Part shown: in pieces, positions 25,024 through 35,895 of the stretch | How positions within the stretch are numbered: the stretch's first letter is position 1 | Layout of the letters: every line of letters begins with the position of its first letter | Assembly: GCF_000002865.3 (NCBI RefSeq) | Contig: NW_001865039.1 | Location: 934,295 to 998,294, forward strand | DNA from: Monosiga brevicollis MX1 | Taxonomy: Eukaryota > Opisthokonta > Choanoflagellata > Craspedida > Salpingoecidae | Reading direction: 5' to 3' | Length of the DNA stretch: 64,000 nucleotides | Translations under genes and position numbers: made by a program | The notes under the pieces: generated by a model | Seen by the model: only the letters and a program-made list of their open reading frames with translations | Databases searched by the model: none | What the model was told of the DNA's origin: nothing

Positions 25024-25690
25024 GTTGTCGATGAGGAGCGCTGGAGCATGCGCAAGTCAGCCTCAATAAATAGACTCAATCCGCACTGACCGCCTTTCCG
25101 TTCCGGCAGGCGCGATCACCACCTTCCCCAGTAGCCCTGGTGCCAGCGGCCACCCACCGACTTCCACCAGCTTCCAAGATTTGACGCAACTCCAAGTCGG
25201 AACCGTAAACCACTGTCCTTTCACAAGCACCAGAACCAGAACCAGGCGGTGCTGGTACCGGGCTGCCGCCAAAGTCGCCCCGCCCCGCCTCCGAGAACGA
25301 GGAAAACGGCAAGAACAATAATATCACTCACACACACACAAGGAGCGTCAGGCCACACACTGTTCACTGTGTTCGTCCGCTGATTTATGTCAGATTTTCC
25401 TCTCTCTATCTCAATTCATTTCTCAGGTGTGAGAGCGCGCGCACGTCATCGTTATCATCGTCGTCAGCTTTGGCTTGCCTCACCCTCACTGTTGCTTGTG
25501 GCTGCGCGGGGTAGAGAGGCGTGCGCGCGCGCGCTCTGGTTTGCTCTGAGGCTGGAGGGAGGCCGTCTGCCTGATCTTTCTATAACTTTCTTCCTTTTTT
25601 TTTGACTTAAGGGCCTGGGCGCCTTGAGGATTTGCGCTTGATTGCAAGGGGGTCGCGTCTGCCCCCCTTGTGCTCGCGACGATCGTCGAC
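25024..25690. promoter_or_regulatory. Divergent intergenic region
   Basis: Two genes start away from each other: the RCC1/RING-like gene (-) and the convertase (+). A minus-strand stretch at 25.08-25.27 kb reads as open Trp/Gly/Val-rich sequence and could be an extra 5' exon of the minus-strand gene, but the splice phases I tried did not join cleanly. The rest is GC-rich with short CG and GT repeats. Confidence 0.45.
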
Positions 25691-28600
25691 ATGGCACGGC
25701 GCGCGTCGCCGTTCCCCCGTCTCTTGCTGGGGACTTGCATTCTATTCGCAATCACACCCATGGCGATCCCTCACCGCCCCGAGAATGCGAAGGACCGTGC
25801 GGATGCGCCGTCTTCACAGGCCCCTTTCTGGGCGATCCATGTACCCGAGGGCCGTGAAGCCGCGGCCCAACTGGCCGATGCAACGGGCCTCGTGCTTCGT
25901 GGGGCAATTGGCTCCTTGCCAGGCTGGTATAAGGTGCATCACAACGGGAGCGTTGCTGAGCCGCACGCTCATGTCACCCAGCGCCTCCGCCGACACCCCT
26001 TGGCCCGGCGCGTTCACGAACAAGTAAGCCGCTCGTGCTCCCTCTCGTCGAGCTATGCCTCATGGAATTGACCCTCAGGACGCGCTCATCTCATGATTGG
26101 CCTCGTATCTTCATGTCCAGCACCATCTTGTGCGTGAGCGACGTCAGGATCCCTTGTATGATGATCAATGGTACATCACAAGCAACACCTTTCCAAGCTT
26201 ACAGGTTCATTCGTCTTGGGAAGCAGACATCACCGGCCGGTACGTCCCAAGAGCCATGACTTTGATCAAGCGGTCTACAAAGGCCGGTGCATAGAGTAAC
26301 AAGTGACCCTCGCTCCCAAAGTCGCATTCCTCTCATGGACGCCCACCTGTAGAGACGTGGTCGTAACCATTGTCGATGATGGCGTCGAGCATACCAATGA
26401 CGAGCTCAACGACAACTATGATCCCGCCGCGAGCTATGACTACAATGGTTCGTCACGGACCTGCAGCACACAATTCAAACCCTGTGAATTTGGTCCCACC
26501 TCTGCGCTGCCTCATTTCTACCTTCATTTCTACCGTCTGTCCCCATCAGATGATGATGCCGACCCAATCCCACGCTATGGCGACAACGATCTTAACAAAC
26601 ATGGCACTCGCTGTGCTGGCGTGGTGGCGGGAGAGCACAACAATGGTCGCTGCGGGTCGGGCATCGCCTATGACGTCAAGTACGATGTTTATGCCCAATG
26701 GTGTGGCTGTCTTCCTGCCAAACTTTACCGCTTGCTCACTAGCTTGATCTTCATCATGGTATGGCGCTGTTCATACATGCTGCCGCTGCTTCAACCTCAG
26801 CCTGGGTGGCATCCGTATGCTTGACGGGCCCGTGCTGGACTCGGTTGAGGTATGTGCGAAGCGCTCAAAGTACCACACACTGATCCGTGCCTTTCGCCTT
26901 TGAGCCTATGCCAGGCAGAGCATGTTCTGCTTCTTTCGATGCATAGCATTGACAAAAATTCTTCGCTTCCTGCCTTCCTGCATTGTTTGTTTGTGCTTTC
27001 GAATAGGGGGCCTCCCTCAGCTTCAATCCGCAATATGTCGACATTTATTCTGCCTCATGGGGTCCTAGCGATGACGGTCGTACTATGGAGGGGCCGGGGC
27101 CGCTGGCTGTGACGTACGTTGACGTCATGTATATCTGACGCCTACGGAGCTCCTTCACTCTTTGTCGAGCTTTTTGAGACTGATAAATTTGGCCCTCACT
27201 CGCGGCATGCTTTTTGCAGGGCTTTTGCAAGTGGCGTCAAGTATGGACGAGGAGGATTGGGCTCTATTTATGTTTGGGCCGGTGGCAACGGCGGCATTAG
27301 CGTACGTTTTGGCCCGTGGTTAGACAAGACGGGCAGCAGAACGCCTTGCTGTTTTTCGGCATTCTCATGATGATTAAGCACAGGATGACTGCAATGCAGA
27401 CGGCTACGCAAACCGCCCAGAAAGCATCGCAATTGGAGGGCTTGTCAGTGATGGACGCGCCCCGTCGTTCAGCGAGCATTGCGCTGCTGTCATGGTTTGT
27501 TTCACGCCACCGGAGCATCATGCGTGACTCGCTCCTGACAAGGGGCTGGCAACAGCATCACACCCTCCACCTGCTTGTTTGCGTGGTTCTTTTTTTCTCT
27601 TCTACATCTGTTTCTTTTTCTTTGTTTTGATCCTTTTTGTATCTTCTTCAATCGCTCTCTCAGCCCGCCTTGCCCTGCAACCCCCATGTCCGTGGAGTAT
27701 TCACAAATTGCCTTGGCCGGCTTCATTTCTCCTTGTAATTCTGATGTTGGAGCGTAGGCTAGTACCTTCAGCTCGTACTCGACCGGGTATTACAATGCCA
27801 TCGTCTCAGCTGACCTGCATAATCGCTGCACGGAGGGCTTCTCTGGCACTTCGGCTGCCGCTCCGCAAGCCTCGGGCATCATTGCCCTGCTTCTGCAGGC
27901 CAAGCCGTGCCTCTCATGGATTGATGTTCAGGATGCCGTCGCCTATTCGGCAGATCCCTCAGATCTGGTGAACGGTGATTTTCAGACCACGGGCAGTGGT
28001 CTTCGATTCAGCCATTACTTTGGCTTTGGACTCCTCCGGGCTGACACCTTGCTGGCCTGGGCAGAGAACCTGAGCTTGCCGTCGGCCTTGAACGCCCCAA
28101 TTTACTACAGCAAGCGCACGACCTCGTTTGCCCTCGCTGGTACACAAGCCTATCGAGTGACGCTACCTTTATGCACCCCGGACAACTCACCTTGCCATGG
28201 AACCATGACATTTGTGCAAGTACATCTTGAGTTCTCGTCTCAGCTGCGCGGCCAGCTGAGTGTGACCCTCACCTCCCCGATGGGGACTCAAATCGTGCTT
28301 TTAACAAAGCGCTCTCGAGATCGCGCTGCCGTTTCAAACATGGAATGGACCCTTGGCACGTCGGGTCTCTGGGGCGAAAGCCCCGAGGGTGACTGGGTGC
28401 TGAGTTTTGACGCGCCGGATAGCGCCCACATCACCATCCACTCTTGGCAGCTCATAGTGCATGGCCGCGCACCCCCTGAGGCTCTCGCTGCGGGTGAGCT
28501 GGTGACAGCTACACGCACGCTTTTGAGTCGTCGCCAGGTTGAATGCGTATCCTGCCCAGAGCATACCTACCCAGATGGCACTGGACATTGTCGTCAGTGC

Positions 28601-29265
28601 GCTGCCAATTGTACCGAGGGTTGCTATGGCGGTTGGGCTGACATGTGCATCGAGGCCAATGGGGATGTGGACTATCAGGGCGTACTTCTTGAAACAGAGT
28701 CGCCTCCAGCCTGGCAAACAGGTTGGTGCCTTGCCTCTACTGTTCCTAGCCCGCTCCACGATCCCCGGAGACGTGCTCGCTGCCTGGATTGCTCATTTTT
28801 TTTCTTCTTCTCTTTTACGTGTGTCTCGTTGTGAATGCCTCTCCTCTCTGATTACATTTAGCTTTGATCGTGGCTGGTAGCATGGCCCTGGTTGGTGCCG
28901 CCATCCTATTTGCTTTGGACTGGTATAAGCGGCGCCAGGCAGTGGCTCGGGTGCGCCGGGCTACACATGAGACTCAGCTTGAAATGGTTCATACTGAGCC
29001 TGACACGGGAGATCGATTCGATAGCCCGCCACCCTACGCCGCCATCGCAGCCTCGGCCACCACAGCCTCTACAAGCCTGCCCTCCGCCCGGCCGAGTCTG
29101 CTCCCTGATGAGGGAGCAAGCGCTTTGCCGACCGTGCTTGACCATGTGCCAACAGCTGATGATATTCGCCGTGACAGTGATGCCCGAGCTGCCGCCCTAG
29201 AAGAGGCCGAAGCTTTTGAAGATAGTACCGATTCGGACTCCCTTTTGCGAGGATCGCATGTGTGA
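25691..29265 (+). CDS. Furin/kexin-type proprotein convertase, type I membrane protein
   Basis: This is a calcium-dependent subtilisin-like serine protease (family S8B) that cleaves secretory precursors after basic residues, probably in the Golgi. The start [20 protein letters not shown] is a signal peptide. A propeptide follows and ends near VRERRQDPL, which looks like the autocatalytic basic site. The catalytic Asp lies in [10 protein letters not shown], the His in [15 protein letters not shown], the oxyanion Asn in WAGGNGG and the Ser in [14 protein letters not shown] (near 27.85 kb). The P domain runs from about 28.1 to 28.48 kb and ends [11 protein letters not shown] Cys-rich stretch follows ([18 protein letters not shown]). 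The last exon gives a transmembrane helix ([18 protein letters not shown]), a basic stop-transfer sequence and an acidic tail. All four catalytic residues are present, and about nine exons are visible. The domain order matches animal furin/PCSK enzymes. Confidence 0.93.
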
Positions 29266-29748
29266 AAAGAGATTTGGCGAAGGGTCCTTCTCAAAATTTA
29301 TATGGATCTTTACATGTGTTAGATTGATAATCGTAATTGTAGAGGTGTGTGTAGGAACAAATTGACCCCATCACTTTTTTCATCCCATTTAAGACCTTTT
29401 CTTCTCTGTCTTTCATTTTTTTAGCATCATCCACCGGCCTGGATGCTTGGATGTTGACTTGCTGTGGTGACTGACTGTGGCTCTAGCACGCGAGTGAACT
29501 TGATTCGTTCGTTATCTACGACGCGTGGTTACTGGCACATATATCACTCTGGGTCGGTTCGTTGTTGTGTGCGTGCCAAATGAGGTTCATTGGTTCATTG
29601 TATTCTTGAAGAATCAGAATCAGTTTCTGAGTTTTCATATGAATGCTGGGAATGTTCGTGGTTCCTTCGCATCTAAAGCTGACCATGATTTGGTTGCAAC
29701 CCGAGTCTGCAAATCAAGAGCGTTATCGTTGCTCAACCAAGGTTCATG
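29266..29748. other. Convergent intergenic region
   Basis: This holds the 3' flanks of the convertase (+) and SNAPC4 (-). It is AT-richer than its surroundings, with T-rich patches near 29.37-29.42 kb. No gene or repeat of note is visible. Confidence 0.6.
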
Positions 29749-32700
29749 TCATTCAATTTCCGAAACGGTTGTGGGAGCCAGCACTGTCGTGGGAGCTGGC
29801 CTCTGCTTACGCGGGCGGCCACGCGGACGACGGGGACCTTCGACCACACGCTGCAATCGATGCATTTTCTTGGATGCTTGCGCCTACATTCCCACAAAGA
29901 GGCCCTGTCGTAAGATGGCGTACTGTTTGCAAAGACTCGAGTAAACTGACCTCAGGGGACACCGCAGTTTCGTCCAGTGCCGAAGCATGGGTTAAATATC
30001 GGCGCTTCACACCACCCCGCGAGACCTGCACCTAAGGCATTGAACAGACGCAAGTGATGCTCATGTTTACGCTTTGCGACACGCTTGTACTCCTGTCCTC
30101 AGCACGAAGTGTGAGCCCACCTGCTCCTTTCCATGTGTAGCTTGCAGATGGTCCAGGGCTGCCTGGGGATCAAGCTTTTCAAACCTGTGTATCGTACGTG
30201 GCTTAGTCAGGAAGAGTACAGGAAGAATAACTGGAAAACCCCCCACTGGTGAGATCAACGAACCGTCGCGCGCATTGGTTGTCTGTTCGGGGGAAGCCAT
30301 GCTGCGACATATGCTCCACGACCTGCGTCCAGCTGTGGGCGAAACGTGCCACGCCTTCTCGCAAACATGCATCTTCTTCCTAAAAAGAATACAAGTGGGG
30401 CTGAGAATGCTCACTAGCTACACACGAGCGCACAGAGTGGGTGTAGCATGCCAAGCACGCTGACACGTTACATCTCGCTTCAACTGGGAACAAAGATCGT
30501 ACCGGTGTCCAAGCACCTCGGCAGATATCGGTGCGTTCAAGGTTTTCGTAGCGCTCACGGCATTGTTGGTCTGAACGGGTCGGCACGAGCCGCTGAACCT
30601 GCGACCATCGTGTCCCATACATTTGCACGCCAGTCCTTAGTTGCGTTAGCTCTTGGTCCGACCAAGGTCCACTCGCCAGCCCTAGGAGGCGCCCAGCGAG
30701 TGTGAATGAAGATCAAAATTTGAGGAGCCGCACAAAGAATTGCAGTGGCTATTAGTAGCGGCAGCGGTTGCCCCAAGTAGATATGCGAGCCAGTGACTCA
30801 ACGATCGAGGAGAGAGCGTACGGGGATCAAGCACTTTTGTCCAGCGCAAGTTGCACTGCTGCGGCGTCCGATCTCCCATGGCTTGGGCCACGGCCTAACA
30901 GAGTTAACGATTGAGCAGGCGAGGTGCGGCCAAAGTGAGTCTTGATGTGCAAGACTGGAGTCTTGACCATGTCAATTTTACCGTCCAATCGCTATTGCCA
31001 ATGCGACGCATGACGGTGCGCAGTCGATCGTCCTAAATATCGCCAGGAGGGAGAAAGCATCAAACAAATGAAGGCCTCAGAGTAACGTCAAGCACCTGTA
31101 CTCAAACTGACTCGGCGTTGGCCTTACGTCAGCTGAGCTCCAGTTTCGTTTCACCAACGATGGGTTGATGGCTTGCTGCCAGTGCATGAAGACATCAACC
31201 GGATGTCGATCCTGTTGTAGCTGCTCAGTGTACCATGCCCACGTCTACACACGCCATGTTGCGCCACGCAGACAGGCGAGGCGAGCGGGTGTGGGTTGAT
31301 GTTAATCGTAGCTCACAGAGCGCTGATACACACGCGGCAGAAAAGGTTTGACGCGGAGCGGGCTCAAGTTCAAGATTCAAAATGCTTTGCACCTGGTGGG
31401 GTCGCGAAAGCACAAGCTCGCGAAGGCGTTTATCATCCTCCTTACTCCAAGAGCGATGCCGCACAGGGTTGATGACATTCCATTGCAATGCACATGCTAG
31501 TGCCGATCGCGAGGGAACGGCAGTGGCCACCTATAGATGCGTCATCGATAGTGTTAGAGGGCGAGAAGCATGGCATGCAGACGGAGAATTGTGTATCTGA
31601 AGGAACAGACAGCACCTACTTGATCCCAATCAGGTGATTGGACGTGTGTGGCACGGCGAATGACGGCCTGGTCTGACATTTGGGCAATCTATTGAACTCA
31701 GGCACATTAGAGTGGCTCGCGACGACGTGTCAGATGGCGTGCGACGCGTGCGACTTGTACCTCGTGCAGGCGGCGATCAAGCTCGACCTTGAGCTTGAGC
31801 TGGGATGCCGAGAGCTTGGCTACGGGGGTGCTTTCTAAAGATGTAAATCTAGGGTCCATGAACACGGTGAAACTTTCGGCATTTTTTTGTCTAGGTGAAG
31901 AGATGCTCCACTAGATTGACGTACGTCGCTTCGTGCTGGACCTGGGCGCAAAGTCGCTGACGCAGCTGCTGAAGGACAGCCGTGTGAAGCTTCCGAGACT
32001 CTTCCACAGTCCAGCGTGCAGCAGTTTTTGGTGTATAGCGAGCATGCACCGTATCAAGCGTCTAAGAGCATTTGTATGTTAGACCGATGCCAGAGGCGAA
32101 TGTCCTAGCCCTCGCAAATGTTGGTTGCGAAAGCCGAAACAGGCTGGATTGAAGCGGGACCGGAACCTGGTAAACTTGCCGCTTTGAACATGGGTTGTAC
32201 CGACAAAGGCAGCTGGCCAGGTAGTACTGTCGATTCCAAGTAGGTGTCAGCAGCCGTTTCAGCCGGATGGGTGGCCGTCTGGCCCACAAAAAGTTCCAGC
32301 TCAGGTCGAGGAGCACGCAGCTGGGCAGTCAAGTGAATCTCTTGTTTGGCCAAAGCACCCGCATCGCGGGCACGACGTGGTCCTTTATTGCCACGGCTTC
32401 GGGCAGTCGTGGTCGTGGCATCAAGAGCATCGAGACCGTACTCGTTGATGGCCCTGAGCTCGGCTTGAACGGTGTGCATTTGAAAGCGGAGCTCGCTCAG
32501 CGTGCGCACCAGGTCCACCTACGGTAAGTCCCGAACGAATTCCCCACATACGGCGTGGGCATACAGATGGACATGAGAAGGAGTGATCTGACAAAGATCT
32601 TGAGCTTGGCACGGTAAGAGTTCAAGAAACACAGTGTGTGAACAGCGCGTGGGTCTGGTGTTGTTGAGAACCTTTCAAGGGCGGGGCGCTCACCTGATAC

Positions 32701-33062
32701 TGTCGATTCCACAGGAGAACATTCCGGTATCGGCTAGGAGCAAGCTGGCTACGGGATTGAATAGCTGCAAGGGCAGGTTCAACAAGTGATTGCGCCTCTG
32801 GGTCAAGAGGCAAGGCCGGTGCGCGGTGCCAGGCGCCCAGAAGCTGATTGGCAAGAACGGTGTATCGATACTCCTCCTCTTTGGGAAGAGAAGGCACCAC
32901 CGATCGACTGGCCACCGAGCTGGGTGAGTCCTGGTGAGGCGCAGCAGCCACACGATTTGTTGTTTCCGTGCTAGGCAATGCAACTGGCTCAACCAGCGTT
33001 TGCGTCTCATGCAAGAACTTGTCTAGCTCGGCCAGATCGTCCTCCTCGCCTTGTCCCGCCAT
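29749..33062 (-). CDS. SNAPC4: snRNA-activating protein complex subunit 4 (Myb-repeat), with C-terminal AT-hook
   Basis: This is the large DNA-binding subunit of SNAPc, which binds the proximal sequence element of snRNA genes for RNA polymerase II and III. The start MAGQGEEDDLAELDKFLHE is at 33062, followed by a helical N-terminal half. Myb/SANT-type repeats follow: SPDWDQVATAVPSRS, SWSKEDDKRLRELV, AQAMGDRTPQQCNLRW, WSDQELTQLRTGVQMYGTRW with RSDQQCRERYENL, and EEDACLREGVARFAHSW with RTDNQCARRFVDL. The order and the conserved linker between repeats match SNAPC4 better than c-Myb. The last exon, opened by a tag acceptor near 29.89 kb, encodes an AT-hook core (RRPRGRPRKQRP) and ends at TGA 29749-29751. 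About ten exons. The exon near 30.15 kb and the join to the AT-hook exon are less certain. Confidence 0.88.
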
Positions 33063-33654
33063 GTCGCTCGTTTTATTGAAGAGAGAGAGAAAAAAAAAAA
33101 AAAAAACCAACACACACACACACACACACCTGTTTTGACTGCTTGTGACGTAAATGCTGACATTTTGCTCATATCATCACAGCACCGGAGGTGATACGAT
33201 GGCGGGGGAGGCTGGGCGAGATGCGATGGCAGTCGTCTTTCAGACGAAAGCATGCATGCCAGGCGCGGGCAATTGGCTTCTCTTCATGAGTCACAAGACA
33301 ACAGTTGCTGTCTAGAATCAGGTGGGTTATAGTCTAGAGTTTCCGATGTGCACACTTCAGACAAGGACCCAACTGCTTGCGTCGAGCGCGCGCCACTGCT
33401 CGCTTTGAGCACGCGCCACTGCTTGCATCGAGCACGCGCTACTGCTCGCATTGAGCACGCGCCGCTGCTCGCATCCAGCACGCGCCACTGTTTGCACCGA
33501 AGAGCAAGTTTGCAAGCAGATGCTGTTGGTGACAACGTCCGAACGCTGCGGTCTATATCATGGTTGAAGCCGACGAGTGTTCTTCACGATCTTGCTCGCA
33601 TTTTATTTTTCTACCTGTCATCGATTGATACCTCCTTCTCGTTGAGTTTCCTTC
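33063..33654. promoter_or_regulatory. Divergent promoter region with two repeats
   Basis: This lies between the SNAPC4 start (-) and the repeat-protein start (+). It contains an A run and (CA)n tract at 33091-33129 and a 23-bp tandem repeat at 33384-33498. The last 150 bp are T-rich before the plus-strand ATG. Confidence 0.55.
33384..33498. repeat. 23-bp tandem repeat, five copies
   Basis: Five direct copies of GAGCACGCGCCACTGCTYGC plus a variable trinucleotide (period 23), each differing by one to three bases. A partial sixth copy precedes them at about 33370-33383. They lie about 160 bp upstream of the next plus-strand ATG. Confidence 0.9.
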
Positions 33655-35391
33655 TTGTTCCCACGCACCATGGCTGATTCTTCCAAACCTGAGGCCGAGC
33701 AGAAAACTCAAGCCGAGGCCGAAGAAGCGGCCCGGAGAGCTGCCGAAGCTGAGGAGGCCCGGAGAGCTGCCGAGGCCGAAGAAGCGGCCTGGAGAGCTGC
33801 CGAAGCTGAGGAGGCCCGGAAAGCTGCCGAAGCTGAGGAGGCCCGGAAAGCTGCCGAAGCTGAGGAGGCCCGGAAAGCTGCCGAAGCTGAGGAGGCCCGG
33901 AAAGCTGCCAAAGCTGAGGAGGCCCGGAAAGCTGCCGAAGCTGAGGAGGCCCGGAAAGCTGCCGAAGCTGAGGAGGCCCGGAAAGCTGCCAAAGCTGAGG
34001 AGGCCCGGAAAGCTGCCGAAGCTGAGGAGGCCCGGAAAGCTGCCGAAGCTGAGGAGGAGGCCCGGAAAGCTGCCGAAGAGGAGCATCGCAAGCGCGAGGA
34101 ACGACTTTTTTATCATCTCGAACTGTTTCCATCCAAGGTCAAGAATGAGCTCAAAAAGGGCAATTTGCAGGCAATTCTTTCCCAAGCAGTCCTAAACTTC
34201 ATCGAGCAAGCTGAAAACGTGCGACTCGCCACGGGATCCAGCGACCCCACGTGCGACAATGAGCATGGCCATACGGCTAAGATGGCAACGGCCATGATGC
34301 TCGCGCATTATGAAAGAGCCAGGTCCCAGGGCAGCCTTCAAAACGAGCTTTCAGATGCCGAGATGGCGATTGTGCAAGATCTGGACGACAGCATGGTACC
34401 ACGAGCAAAGGTGAATTTGAGCGGTGCTGCTAACAACGAACGCGAGAACCAAGTCCTGGCCGGCAGAATGTTGAAGGACTTGTTCGAGCTCCTGGCTGAC
34501 CCTCAGATGTGCGCTGTTTTATCATACGCTTACGGCAAGGCCAAGGACGTGGAGGCACGGATTCAAAAGCACCTGGGCATCTTTGTCGGCCGTGTGCCTC
34601 GCTGGTCAGAGGTGTATGAGATGTCTGTCAGAGCTCAGCTCTGCGATATGATCTACATTGCCCTCGAACAAGCCTCTGGAACTAATCCTGAGCTCAGAGC
34701 TGCCCTCAAGTCAGTCACTTATGAGTCTGAGTCCCTCTCTGCCTCCGTCGGCGAATTTGAGGAGCTTGCAGGAGGACACTCCAAAGGCGCCGGTGATGCC
34801 AGCGCTGCTGCGGCTGCTCAGACAGCAGATGTTTCGCTGATGGACCATCTTTTCCGCCACTTTGCCGCTGAAGTCTGCCGTAAAATCCAGTCCGGTTTTG
34901 AAGCGGCTCAGCAGGCCATTCAAGAAGGAGTTTTGGATCCCATGAACAGCGTATTTCCCAAGGATTACCCGATGGCCTGCGTAGCGCCCAGCACGGCCCA
35001 GCCAGTCCCAGTCGCCGCGCTCGACGAGGACCCCTTCATTTGTGGTGTGCGAAAGGTTGAAGCAGTGGCTCACGATCATCTGACAAACAACGAGTTGCGG
35101 CAGGGTGAGGCCATCATTGCGGCTCTTTTGCGCGGTGACTTTGGCCTCTCAGCTGGCAACGATACATTTGCCAAGCGCATGGTGACATGTGATGCGAACA
35201 TCGCCGAACAGCTGGGCGTGGCCGCAGCTGTAGTTGCCTATTACCATCCCAGACTCGTTAATTTGATTGTCGACAACTTCTCCAGGCATCTTTGGGCCAA
35301 AGTACCCGCCCTGCTCGCAGACGAAGCGACGGAGACGGAGTCAACATCAACATGGCTTGATGAGTTGGTCGATGACTTGATGCCTCGGTAA
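33655..35391 (+). CDS. Intronless protein with N-terminal Glu/Ala/Arg octapeptide repeats
   Basis: Unknown function. A single open frame of 578 codons runs to TAA at 35389-35391, in a region where most genes are heavily split. The ATG at 33655 (MFPRT) and that at 33670 (MADSSKPEAEQ) are both in frame. From about 33735 to 34080 the DNA repeats a 24-bp unit encoding EARKAAEA with small variants, roughly fourteen copies. This predicts a long charged single alpha-helix or coiled coil. The C-terminal 430 residues are helical with no motif I recognise (blocks such as FYHLELFPSKVKNELKKGN and HLWAKVPALLADEA). There is no signal peptide or membrane segment. The repeats also leave long frames open on the other strand, which are not genes. 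Confidence 0.8.
   Translation: MFPRTMADSSKPEAEQKTQAEAEEAARRAAEAEEARRAAEAEEAAWRAAEAEEARKAAEAEEARKAAEAEEARKAAEAEEARKAAKAEEARKAAEAEEARKAAEAEEARKAAKAEEARKAAEAEEARKAAEAEEEARKAAEEEHRKREERLFYHLELFPSKVKNELKKGNLQAILSQAVLNFIEQAENVRLATGSSDPTCDNEHGHTAKMATAMMLAHYERARSQGSLQNELSDAEMAIVQDLDDSMVPRAKVNLSGAANNERENQVLAGRMLKDLFELLADPQMCAVLSYAYGKAKDVEARIQKHLGIFVGRVPRWSEVYEMSVRAQLCDMIYIALEQASGTNPELRAALKSVTYESESLSASVGEFEELAGGHSKGAGDASAAAAAQTADVSLMDHLFRHFAAEVCRKIQSGFEAAQQAIQEGVLDPMNSVFPKDYPMACVAPSTAQPVPVAALDEDPFICGVRKVEAVAHDHLTNNELRQGEAIIAALLRGDFGLSAGNDTFAKRMVTCDANIAEQLGVAAAVVAYYHPRLVNLIVDNFSRHLWAKVPALLADEATETESTSTWLDELVDDLMPR
33735..34080 (+). repeat. 24-bp coding repeat array (EARKAAEA)
   Basis: Near-identical 24-bp units of GAGGCCCGGAAAGCTGCCGA plus AGCT, with a few variants (AAAGCT for GAAGCT; GCCTGG in an early copy). 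Low divergence suggests recent expansion or homogenisation. Confidence 0.95.
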
Positions 35392-35895
35392 GATTGCTCA
35401 ATATGAATCACTTTTCTCGCTTCTCCTCGACCTCTTTGCCTTGCTCATTTTTTTTTTTTTTTGCCTCATTCTCGTTGGTGACATGGCTGCGCCAATGTGT
35501 GCATAGCTTGGAAGCGTCAAAGCAGCTGACGACTCCCAACTCCTAACGTGGTTTCACCGCCACCCCTCGTATTGCTCTTGCATGTTGTTTTTGGGTTTAG
35601 CCAACCTATCGATCGAATACTTTTGTAATTGAGTGCCGTTGTTGCGTCTGCCTCAATCGCGCCTTGCCCATTCCTCTTACTGCACATCAACATTACGGTA
35701 CAAAGCGAAAGCAGATGGTGCATCAAGCTCAAACTGCAAAAACTCTTTCTGAAAAATGTCTGCAGTGTTGTGTAGGTGTTGAGCACGTGATTCGACTGTC
35801 AATGATAAAATGTTGCTGCATCACCAGGTGCAATCGTCAAGGACGCGCGGTGGTCCACAGAAGTTTCTTAATTTGGGGATACAAAGGTGAGATTT
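35392..35895. other. Convergent intergenic region
   Basis: About 500 bp between two converging genes. It has a T run at 35449-35462 and nothing else I can support. Confidence 0.6.

Noticed and set aside
23215-25089. Long plus-strand ORFs opposite the large RCC1 gene
   Set aside because: The minus-strand frame is longer, spliced coherently and hydrophobically patterned. The plus-strand frames are shadows.
33384-33498. Short direct repeats considered as a CRISPR array
   Set aside because: Units are contiguous with no spacers, and the context is eukaryotic with introns.
33553-34185. Long minus-strand ORF with a repeated Gly-Leu-Leu-Ser-Phe motif, plus two more minus-strand frames over the same array
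   Set aside because: All arise from the 24-bp repeat, whose length is a multiple of three and lacks stops in several frames. Only the plus-strand frame continues into non-repeat coding sequence.
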